From Rhodopseudomonas sp. BR0M22 (GTDB lineage: Bacteria; Pseudomonadota; Alphaproteobacteria; Rhizobiales; Xanthobacteraceae), in contig NZ_QUMK01000055.1 of NCBI RefSeq assembly GCF_010907035.1, positions 1-38,275 on the forward strand: a DNA stretch of 38,275 bases. Direction: 5' to 3'. Below the pieces are notes generated by a model. The model saw nothing but the letters and a program-made list of their open reading frames with translations, had not been told where the DNA came from and did not search any database. Position numbers and translations under genes: made by a program. Positions 1 to 7,674 of the stretch are shown one piece after another. The number at the start of each line of letters is the position of its first letter. Position 1 is the first letter of the stretch.

Positions 1-2
1 GC

Positions 3-209
3 CCCCAGACCAACGGCAAAATCGAGCGCTTCTGGCGGACGCTCGACGAGGACGTGATCGAAGGCGCCACCTTCGACAACCTCGACCACTTCGCCAACGA
101 GTTGTTCGAATACATGGTCTATTACAACAACTTCCGGCCTCACCAGGCCCTCGGCGGCAAAACCCCAAAGGACTTCGCCGCCGACAAAACCATGCGATCA
201 ACGAATTAG
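3..209 (+). CDS. IS transposase, C-terminal end (5' part outside window)
   Basis: The open frame enters from the left edge and ends at TAG 207-209. It encodes the last 68 residues of a DDE transposase of the rve integrase-core type (IS3/IS481-like). The visible motif TNGKIERFWRTL carries the third catalytic acidic residue (the Glu of KIER). It is followed by YYNNFRPHQALGGKTP, the usual C-terminal block of these transposases. The catalytic Asp residues and the left end of the element lie outside the window, so I cannot tell an intact element from a remnant. I could not identify the right terminal inverted repeat between 210 and 300. The gene converges on the molybdopterin oxidoreductase gene. 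Confidence 0.85.
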   Translation, partial: PQTNGKIERFWRTLDEDVIEGATFDNLDHFANELFEYMVYYNNFRPHQALGGKTPKDFAADKTMRSTN

Positions 210-254
210 TGAACTCGCACAGCAATGACGGGTGGACGCTCTTCGCCACAGATC

Positions 255-295
255 GTCATTCCGGGTTCGCGCCTGTCGGCGCCCCCCGGAATGAC
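255..295. repeat. Palindromic intergenic repeat, family A (short form)
   Basis: Perfect 11-bp arms GTCATTCCGGG (255-265) and CCCGGAATGAC (285-295) enclose a GC-rich inner stem. The same arms recur at 10989-11086, 34482-34536 and 36859-36970, always between genes. Here it lies between the convergent ends of the transposase and the molybdopterin oxidoreductase and could form a terminator-like hairpin. No T-run follows on either strand. Confidence 0.8.
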
Positions 296-305
296 CGGCG
301 CGGCG

Positions 306-971
306 TCAATCACTCGAATAGCGCTGCTCTTGCCATGGATCGCCGCGGTTGTGATAGCCGCGGACCTCCCAATAGCCCGGCGCGTCGGCGTCGCGGAATT
401 CGATGGCCTGTAGCCACTTCGCGCTCTTCCAGAAATACAGATGCGGCACGACGAGTCGCACCGGGCCGCCGTGCTCCTGATCGAGTGGTGCGCCGGACCA
501 GCTGTGCGCGATCAGCGCATCTGCGGCGGCGAAGTCTTCGATCGTGAGATTCGTCGTGTAGCCGTCGGAACTGTGCAGCACGACGAAGCGGGCCGCATCG
601 GTCGGCTGGCAGGCGTCGAGCAGCGTTCGTATCGCGAGCCCCTGCCAGCGATTGTCGTAGCGCGACCATGTGGTCACGCAATGGATATCGGAGACGATGT
701 CGGTCTGCGGCTGGGCCATGAACTGCGCCCAATCCCAAAACACCGGCTCCGCCACCGCGCCATAGACATCGAGCCGCCAGCGGTCGCGGCCGATCTGCGG
801 CGTCAGGCCGAGATCGAGCACCGGCCAGTCTTTGACCAGATGCTGGCCCGGCGGCAACCGTTGCTCATCCGGCCGGACGTGCCGGCCGGTGAGAAATTTG
901 CCTTCTGCCGCCCAGCGCTGCTTGTTGCGTGTGAGTTTGGACTCCGGCGGCAGTTCGGCATCGTCGGACAT
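306..971 (-). CDS. Molybdopterin-dependent oxidoreductase, sulfite-oxidase fold (YuiH/MsrP-like)
   Basis: 221 residues of the oxidoreductase molybdopterin-binding domain. The block IHCVTTWSRYDNRWQG (97-111) holds Cys98, the expected cysteine ligand to the molybdenum. HSSDGYTTNL (133-142), HGGPVRLVVP (167-176) and WKSAKW (181-186) are conserved in sulfite-oxidase/MsrP catalytic domains. No signal or twin-arginine peptide is seen, so it is probably cytoplasmic, unlike MsrP. There is no haem domain or dimerisation domain. The start ATG at 971 follows AAAGGT. An upstream in-frame extension would overlap the P450 gene and was rejected. Only 22 bp separate it from the P450 stop, so it is the distal gene of the ferredoxin-P450 operon. 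The substrate is unknown. A role in the P450 pathway is inferred from position only. Confidence 0.85.
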   Translation of the reverse strand: MSDDAELPPESKLTRNKQRWAAEGKFLTGRHVRPDEQRLPPGQHLVKDWPVLDLGLTPQIGRDRWRLDVYGAVAEPVFWDWAQFMAQPQTDIVSDIHCVTTWSRYDNRWQGLAIRTLLDACQPTDAARFVVLHSSDGYTTNLTIEDFAAADALIAHSWSGAPLDQEHGGPVRLVVPHLYFWKSAKWLQAIEFRDADAPGYWEVRGYHNRGDPWQEQRYSSD

Positions 972-993
972 TGGCGACCTTTCGGGCGTGGGC

Positions 994-2193
994 TCAGCTC
1001 GGCTTGCCGAACAGCAGCGGCAGGCTGCGCGGGCCACGGACTGTGCCCTCGGACCACCGCACTTTTTGTGACGGGTCGAGCCTAAACGAAGCAATCCGCT
1101 TCAGCCACTCCTCGATCGCAACCGTCATCTCCATCCGCGCCAGATTGGAACCGACGCACCGATGGATGCCGAGACCGAACGCGACATGTGGGTTCCCCTT
1201 GCGGTCGATCATCACGCGGTCGGCCTTGGGAAACACCGATGGATCGCGATTGGCGGCTGGGAACGACAGCAGCACCATGTTGCCCGGCTTCACCGGGCAG
1301 CCGGCGATCGACGTTTCCTTCATCACCTCGCGGGCCATCGTCACCGGCGAGTAGGCGCGCAGAAACTCTTCGATCGCGGTCGGCATCAGCTCCGGTTCGG
1401 CGAGCAGCCGATCACGGTCGGCCGGATGCGTGGCAAGATGCCACAGCGCCGCGCCGATCGCGCTCCAGGTGGTGTCGATGCCGGCGATCAGCAACAGCCG
1501 CAGCGAGCCGAGCACATGCGCGTCCGACAGCGGCTGGCCCTTGTCGTCGCGGGCATTCATCAGTGTGGTGATCAGGTCGTCGGTCGGCTTTTGCTTGCGG
1601 CTGGCGATGTGGCCGGCGAAGTAGGTGCTCATCTCGAATACCGCCTTCATCAGGATCGCATCGTCGTTGATGCCGAGTTCGAGGATCTCGTGGATCCAGC
1701 GGATGAAGATGTCACTGTCGTCTTCCGGAATGCCGAGCATATGGCAGATCGTCTTCACCGGAATGTGTTTGGTGTAGGCGGTGGCGGCGTCGCAGCCATC
1801 GTCCTCGATGAAGGCATCGATAAGCTCGTTGCAGATCGCGCGCACCCGCGGCTCGAGCTTGGCGACCGCGTCGGGCGTGAACGGCGGCAGCAGCAGCCGC
1901 TTGGCCGGTTTGTGCTCGGGCGGGTCGGAAGTGATCGGTGGTGCCGGCGGCGGCGATGCCGAGCGGACGTTGCGGACGATGATCCGCCGCGACGAGAAGT
2001 GATCGGTGTCGTAGGAGATCTCTTTCACTGCCGCGAAAGTGGTCGGCATGTAGCAACCGAGAAACCGGTCGGTGTGAACCAGCGGACTGGCCGAGCGCAG
2101 CTCGTCCCAGATCGGATAGGGGTTCTCGGTCCAGCGCGGATCGGTGTGGTCGAAGTCATTGACCCAGTCGGTGACGGGTGGGCGTTCGCTCAT
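994..2193 (-). CDS. Cytochrome P450, bacterial class I (CYP194A-like by context)
   Basis: 399 residues, a normal length for a soluble bacterial P450. Seen: the I-helix oxygen-activation motif AGIDTT (237-242), the K-helix ExxR (E276/R279), and the haem-binding loop FGLGIHRCVG with the thiolate ligand Cys346. The start at ATG 2193 gives the N-terminus MSERPPVTDW and has AGAGGAAA upstream. The longer open frame runs back into the ferredoxin gene. It lies 68 bp downstream of the ferredoxin gene, its probable electron donor. No ferredoxin reductase is present in the window, so a shared reductase is likely elsewhere. The ferredoxin type (see next entry) resembles HaPuxC of R. palustris HaA2, which is paired with CYP194A3, so CYP194A is a reasonable but unproven assignment. 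The substrate is unknown. Confidence 0.93.
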   Translation of the reverse strand: MSERPPVTDWVNDFDHTDPRWTENPYPIWDELRSASPLVHTDRFLGCYMPTTFAAVKEISYDTDHFSSRRIIVRNVRSASPPPAPPITSDPPEHKPAKRLLLPPFTPDAVAKLEPRVRAICNELIDAFIEDDGCDAATAYTKHIPVKTICHMLGIPEDDSDIFIRWIHEILELGINDDAILMKAVFEMSTYFAGHIASRKQKPTDDLITTLMNARDDKGQPLSDAHVLGSLRLLLIAGIDTTWSAIGAALWHLATHPADRDRLLAEPELMPTAIEEFLRAYSPVTMAREVMKETSIAGCPVKPGNMVLLSFPAANRDPSVFPKADRVMIDRKGNPHVAFGLGIHRCVGSNLARMEMTVAIEEWLKRIASFRLDPSQKVRWSEGTVRGPRSLPLLFGKPS

Positions 2194-2261
2194 GTCTGGC
2201 GTTTCCTCTGCGAAAGATCGTTGCGGTCTTGGCGCCGCTCGGACGGGAGAAGGCGGAGTGA

Positions 2262-2489
2262 TCAAGCTTCGTCGATGACGATCGCGTTCTCGGGGCAGTT
2301 GGACTTGGCCAGCCATGCCTGGTCGATCAGCGCGGTGGGCACCGTGCCGTCGCCGGTCTCGTGGGCATTTCCGTAGTCGTCGAGCTCGAACAATTCAGGA
2401 GCCAGCGCTTTGCAGCGCGCATGGCCCTGACACTTGTCCTGGTCGACGTGGATTTTCAGCGTCTCGGACGCTCTCAGATGGTCGGACAT
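2262..2489 (-). CDS. [3Fe-4S]-type ferredoxin with His in the cluster motif (HaPuxC-like)
   Basis: 75-residue ferredoxin. The cluster motif is C20-Q-G-H23-A-R-C26 followed by C65-P66, that is CxxHxxC(x)nCP. His stands where the second Cys of a [4Fe-4S] protein would be. This matches the published HaPuxC ferredoxin of R. palustris HaA2, a [3Fe-4S] protein whose His17 contacts Glu61. Here His23 and Glu67 have the same 44-residue spacing. The acidic surface is typical of P450 redox partners. The start ATG at 2489 follows AGGGAAA. It is the first or second gene of the operon with the P450 and the molybdopterin oxidoreductase. The amidase gene ends 100 bp upstream on the same strand, but the dyad between them suggests a separate promoter. 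Confidence 0.93.
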   Translation of the reverse strand: MSDHLRASETLKIHVDQDKCQGHARCKALAPELFELDDYGNAHETGDGTVPTALIDQAWLAKSNCPENAIVIDEA

Positions 2490-2505
2490 TGGCGTTTCCC
2501 TATCG

Positions 2506-2523
2506 TCCGCCTTTGTCGGCGGA
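2506..2523 (-). promoter_or_regulatory. Small hairpin in the ferredoxin leader
   Basis: TCCGCC (2506-2511) and GGCGGA (2518-2523) form a 6-bp stem with a 6-nt loop, 16 bp ahead of the ferredoxin ATG and just beyond its ribosome site. It could tune translation of the ferredoxin or be incidental in this GC-rich DNA. Confidence 0.3.
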
Positions 2524-2530
2524 TCTATCG

Positions 2531-2572
2531 GTGTTACAACACGCTGGAGAGTAGCACAGCGTGTTGCAACCG
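2531..2572. promoter_or_regulatory. Tandem operator-like dyads upstream of ferredoxin-P450 operon
   Basis: GTGTTACAACAC at 2531-2542 is a palindrome with 5-bp arms and a 2-bp centre. A second, imperfect copy GTGTTGCAACCG lies at 2561-2572, exactly 30 bp (about three helical turns) away. The 13-bp blocks 2533-2545 and 2558-2570 are also inverted repeats of each other with one mismatch. The spacing puts both dyads on one DNA face, as expected for two dimers of a TetR/MarR-type regulator. No such regulator gene is adjacent. I could not place a convincing -35/-10 pair. Confidence 0.55.
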
Positions 2573-2589
2573 CCAGTCCCGCAAGGTGC

Positions 2590-4023
2590 CTAGAGGCTGG
2601 CAGGCGCCGGGCGCGGATCGATCGGGGTCGTGCCCTTCAGGCCGAGGATGTCCTCGATCAATGCGGCGCCTGCGAGCAGGCCGGCTTCGTTACGCGGCTT
2701 CGCCACCATCTGCAGGCCGACCGGCAGGCCGGTCGTGGTGAAGCCGCAGGGCAGCGACAGGGCCGGGCAGCACACCAGCGTGATTGCGTAGACGATGCCG
2801 AGCCATTCGACGTAGTTGTCGAAGGTGTGGCCGTTGCATTCGGCGAGGTAGCGCTGCTCGACCGGGAACGGCGCGGTGATCGTCGCCGGGCACAGCAGCA
2901 GATCGTAGGTCTGGAAGAACTCGATGGTCCGTGCCGCCATCGCCACGCGCTGCGCTTCGGCCTTGGCGAGATCATCGACCGTGAGCTTGAGGCCCTGTTC
3001 GATATTCCAGATCACTTCCGGCTTGAGCAGATCGCGCTTGGTGCGCAGCAGATCGGCCTTGCTGATCGCGAAGTCGAACGCGCGCAGCGCCTGGAAGCAT
3101 TCGTGCGCTTCGGACAGATCGGGCTGCGCCTGTTCGACGATCACGCCGGCCTCGGCGAAGCGTTCGGCCGCCTTGCGGGTGATGGCGGCGACTTCCGGAT
3201 CGACAGGGGTGATGCCGAGATCGGGCGAATAGGCGACGCGCAGCGGTTTCTGCCGCGACCGCGCGGCAGCGAGGAACGAGGTTGCGGGCGAGGGGATCGA
3301 CAGCGGGTCGGCGGCGAATTCGCCGCTCATCGCGTCGAGCAGCAGCGCGACGTCCTCGACGTTGCGTGCCATCGGTCCGTTGACGCCGAGATTGCGGTCG
3401 ATCTTCGCCGCCGGCGTGTGCGCGACCCGGCCGAAGCTGGGGCGCAGACCGACGATGCCGCAGAAGCTCGCCGGGTTGCGCAGCGAGCCGCCCATGTCGG
3501 ACCCTTGGGCCAGCCATGCGGTGCCGGATGCGAGCGCCGCCGCGGCGCCGCCGGACGAGCCTGCCGCCGAGCGCGACAGGTCCCAAGGATTGCGCGTCGC
3601 CCCGAACACCTCGTTGAAGGTGTTGGCGCCGGCGCCGAATTCCGGGGTGTTGGATTTGGCGTAGACCACGGCACCGTTGGCTTCGAGGTGCTCGACCATC
3701 AGGTCGGAGCGGGCCGGAACGTGGTCCTTGTAGATCGGCGAGCCCTGGGTGGTGAGCACGCCGGCGACCGCGGTGAGATCCTTGATCGGCAGCGGCAGGC
3801 CGGCCAGCAGGCCGCGCTCGGCGGGCGGCTTCTTCATCAGCTCGGCGGCGTGGCTGCGGGCGCGGTCGAAGCACAGCGTGGGCAGCGCATTGACGGCGCC
3901 GTCGACCTCGGCGATCCGCTCCTGCAGCACGTCGAGCACCTCGAGCGGCGTGACCTCGCCGGCCTTGAGCTTGCCCACCACTGCACAAGCGGTTTCCTTT
4001 ACCAGCGCCTGATCTGCCGCCAC
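2590..4023 (-). CDS. Amidase signature family hydrolase
   Basis: 477 residues, full length for the amidase signature family, whose members hydrolyse carboxamides through a Ser-cisSer-Lys triad. The Lys is K81 in LPIKD. The cis-Ser lies in GSSGG (155-159). The nucleophile is S180 in GSDMGGSLRNPASFCG. The long C-terminal half (about 260-477) sets the substrate pocket, and the substrate cannot be told from it. There is no signal peptide, so it is cytoplasmic. The start is GTG at 4023 with GGGGAG seven bases before it. It lies upstream of, and on the same strand as, the ferredoxin-P450-molybdoenzyme genes and may supply or consume an amide in that pathway, but this is inferred only from position. 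It is not GatA: no gatB or gatC is nearby. Confidence 0.9.
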   Translation of the reverse strand: MAADQALVKETACAVVGKLKAGEVTPLEVLDVLQERIAEVDGAVNALPTLCFDRARSHAAELMKKPPAERGLLAGLPLPIKDLTAVAGVLTTQGSPIYKDHVPARSDLMVEHLEANGAVVYAKSNTPEFGAGANTFNEVFGATRNPWDLSRSAAGSSGGAAAALASGTAWLAQGSDMGGSLRNPASFCGIVGLRPSFGRVAHTPAAKIDRNLGVNGPMARNVEDVALLLDAMSGEFAADPLSIPSPATSFLAAARSRQKPLRVAYSPDLGITPVDPEVAAITRKAAERFAEAGVIVEQAQPDLSEAHECFQALRAFDFAISKADLLRTKRDLLKPEVIWNIEQGLKLTVDDLAKAEAQRVAMAARTIEFFQTYDLLLCPATITAPFPVEQRYLAECNGHTFDNYVEWLGIVYAITLVCCPALSLPCGFTTTGLPVGLQMVAKPRNEAGLLAGAALIEDILGLKGTTPIDPRPAPASL

Positions 4024-4125
4024 CTGTAACTCCCCTGAGTTGATTGCGCCGGCGATATCACTGCATCACCGTTCTGCGCGTTGGATCGGATACCAAGACT
4101 AGACGCAATGGGTAGCCCCGAGCGC

Positions 4126-4160
4126 TTCACAACCCGCGGCTCTGGGCCTTATATCGCATC
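4126..4160 (+). promoter_or_regulatory. Candidate sigma-70-type promoter giving a leaderless mRNA
   Basis: TTCACA (4126-4131, 5/6 match to the -35 consensus) and TATATC (4150-4155) are separated by 18 bp. The ATG at 4161 follows the -10 by only 5 bp, so transcription would begin at or next to the start codon. No Shine-Dalgarno sequence is seen, which fits a leaderless transcript. The remaining intergenic DNA (4024-4125) shows nothing else I can support. Confidence 0.45.
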
Positions 4161-5273
4161 ATGGGACTCTTCTCACATAACGACTCGAACGGCCACAACC
4201 TGACCGGGTTCTGGCTGCTGTCCCGCAAATTTTGGCTGAGCGGCAAGCCGCGGGTGACCGGACTGATCGCAGTGCTGATCGGCGTGGTGCTGGCGCAGTT
4301 GCTGGTTCAGTTTTATCTCAATTTGTGGAATCGGCATTTCTTCGATGCGCTGGAGCGGAAGGATGCCGCTGCGCTGTGGACGCAGACCGGCGTGTTCGTT
4401 TTCCTCGCCGCCACCAGCGTGATGCTCGCTGCGACCTCGGTGTGGGGCCGCATGACCGGGCAGCGCAAATGGCGCGAGTCGATGACATGTGACATCCTGG
4501 AACGCTGGTCGCGAAAGGACCACAACGTCCCAATCGATGGTACAGATCACGGCGCGGAGAATCCGGAATATCGCCTCGCCGAGGACGTCCGGATCGCCAC
4601 CGATTCACCGGTCGATCTGATCCAGGCGTTCCTGTCCTCGGTCCTGACGGCGCTGACCTTTTTCAGCGTGCTGTGGAGCGTCGGCGGCAGCATCAATGTC
4701 GGTGTGTTCGGCTATCGGGTCGAGATCCCCGGCTATCTGGTCGTCGGCGTGATCGGCTATTCGACCGTCATGACCTCGCTGATGCTGTGGTTCGGCCGGC
4801 GCATGACCAGCATCAGCGAGCATCGCAATCAGAACGAGGCCGAATTCCGCGCCGCAGCCGAGGTAATGCGGGGCGGACGTCCCGCCAGCGAAGCCGACGA
4901 GACGGCGTGGATGATCAAGCTGGCAGAGCGGCTGAAAGCGGTGCTGCGGTCGTGGCGCGATCTGTGCTGGCAGCTCGTCGACATGACGCTGGTGTCGCAC
5001 AGCAACTTCCTGTTCGCGCCGGTCGCCGCGTATTTCCTGTGCTTTCCGAAATATCTCGCCGGCGCGATGACACTCGGCGAGGTGACGCAGAGCGCGGCCG
5101 CGTTCGTCACCGTGCAGGGCGCGGTGAACTGGCTGGTCGACAATTATCAGCGGCTGGCGGATTGGCGTTCCTCCGCCAACCGGGTCGCGGCGCTGCTCGC
5201 CGCGATCGATCAGATGCCGGATCGGCTTCCGGTCGCGTCTCCCGATGCCTCGCGCGAACCGGCGCCGTCGTAA
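4161..5273 (+). CDS. SbmA/BacA-like transporter, membrane domain only
   Basis: 370 residues with about six hydrophobic segments (roughly 34-56, 74-97, 153-175, 188-213, 278-298, 312-330). The motif ENPEYRLAEDVR (133-144) is the conserved cytosolic helix of the ABC_membrane_2/SbmA_BacA family. SbmA and BacA are proton-driven peptide importers that lack an ATPase domain, whereas YddA-type relatives carry one at the C-terminus. Here the protein stops after the last membrane helix with a short Pro/Ser tail, and no Walker motifs follow. It therefore belongs functionally with SbmA/BacA or is a truncated YddA type. No ATPase gene is adjacent: the next gene (GH1) converges 15 bp away. A role in import of peptides or modified peptides is inferred from the family. 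Confidence 0.8.
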   Translation: MGLFSHNDSNGHNLTGFWLLSRKFWLSGKPRVTGLIAVLIGVVLAQLLVQFYLNLWNRHFFDALERKDAAALWTQTGVFVFLAATSVMLAATSVWGRMTGQRKWRESMTCDILERWSRKDHNVPIDGTDHGAENPEYRLAEDVRIATDSPVDLIQAFLSSVLTALTFFSVLWSVGGSINVGVFGYRVEIPGYLVVGVIGYSTVMTSLMLWFGRRMTSISEHRNQNEAEFRAAAEVMRGGRPASEADETAWMIKLAERLKAVLRSWRDLCWQLVDMTLVSHSNFLFAPVAAYFLCFPKYLAGAMTLGEVTQSAAAFVTVQGAVNWLVDNYQRLADWRSSANRVAALLAAIDQMPDRLPVASPDASREPAPS

Positions 5274-5288
5274 GCACCGCCGGCAGGC

Positions 5289-6731
<1,443 letters not shown>

Positions 6732-6853
6732 TCAAACAGCGACGTTGTGCCGCCCGCGCGGCTCCGCTTCGTCATCGCAACAGCGAGCAGGAGGCGGTGA
6801 GCCGGCGCATCGTCATGGCAGGGTTGCGGCCGGCGCGATGCCGGCCACGCTCC

Positions 6854-7633
6854 TCAGCTCGGCCAGCCGCCGCTCAAGCCGCCGTCGACCGTGCAGATTG
6901 CGCCGGTGGTATAACCCGAGCGGTCGGATGCAAGAAAAGCCATCATGTCGGCAATCTCGCGTGGCTGCGCCGGGCGGCCGAGCGGGAGGTGTTTCTGAAG
7001 CTCCAGGTAGCGGTTCTCGTCGCCGAGTTCGGCCGCAGCGCGGCCCTTCATCCGGCCGAGATAGCGGTCGGTGCCGACCGGCCCCGGATTGATGCCGACG
7101 ACGCGAATGTTGTCGGCGAGGCTTCTGCCGCCGAGCGCGCGGGTGAAGGCCATCAGCGCCGCATTGCCGGCGGAGCCGCAAATATATCCGGCGTCGAGCC
7201 GTTCGCCGGCCGCGCCGATGTCGTTGATGATGACGCCGCCGCCGCGCGCTTTCATCTGCGCGTAGATCAGCCGGGTCAGGTCGATGAAGCCGTACACTTT
7301 CAGGTCCCAGGCGTGCCGCCAGGCGGCATCGTCGATCGCATCGATCGTGCCGCGCGGAATGTCGCCGGCGTTATTGACCAGGATGTCGATGTCGGTTGCC
7401 TGCGCCGCCAGTTGCGTCAGATCGTCCTTGTTGCGCAGGTCGGTGACATGCAACGCGACGTCGACACCGTGAAGCTCGCGCAGCCGCGCGCCGAGTGACT
7501 CGAGCGCGTCCTTGTTGCGGGCTGCGAGCCGCAGATGGCAGCCCTCCTCGGCGAAAACTTCGGCCGCAGCGGCGCCGATGCCTTTCGACGCGCCGGTGAT
7601 GAGGACGCGCTTGCCGCGCAGATGCAGGTCCAT
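6854..7633 (-). CDS. SDR-fold protein lacking the catalytic Ser-Tyr-Lys
   Basis: 259 residues with a normal short-chain dehydrogenase nucleotide-binding half: TGASKGIG (13-20) and NNAG (87-90). When the segment after IIN (135-137) is aligned without gaps to a classical SDR, the positions of the catalytic Ser, Tyr and Lys are Gly140, Gly153 and Asn157 (local sequence YICGSAGNAAL, 150-160). The flanking GN-AALMAFTR helix and the C-terminal NPGPVGTDR and DGG motifs are intact, so this is not a frameshift. It may bind NAD(P) without classical redox chemistry or use other residues. The start ATG at 7633 has AAAGGG upstream. It follows the fused Liv ATPase by 41 bp in one operon. Confidence 0.88.
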   Translation of the reverse strand: MDLHLRGKRVLITGASKGIGAAAAEVFAEEGCHLRLAARNKDALESLGARLRELHGVDVALHVTDLRNKDDLTQLAAQATDIDILVNNAGDIPRGTIDAIDDAAWRHAWDLKVYGFIDLTRLIYAQMKARGGGVIINDIGAAGERLDAGYICGSAGNAALMAFTRALGGRSLADNIRVVGINPGPVGTDRYLGRMKGRAAAELGDENRYLELQKHLPLGRPAQPREIADMMAFLASDRSGYTTGAICTVDGGLSGGWPS

Positions 7634-7674
7634 CGAGTGCCCTTTGCTGATGTCCGGTCGGCCGGAGTCCGGCG

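Noticed and set aside
1162-2376. Plus-strand open frame of 404 codons
   Set aside because: Antisense to the P450 gene, whose haem, ExxR and I-helix motifs are all present; no recognisable domain in the shadow.
2434-4029. Plus-strand open frame of 531 codons
   Set aside because: It is fully antisense to the amidase gene, rich in Arg/Gly/Asp repeats typical of GC-rich shadows, and has no family motif. The amidase has a complete catalytic triad.
4161-5273. Frameshifted full ABC exporter
   Set aside because: No Walker A, signature or Walker B sequence follows in any frame before the GH1 gene ends 15 bp away, so there is no hidden ATPase domain.
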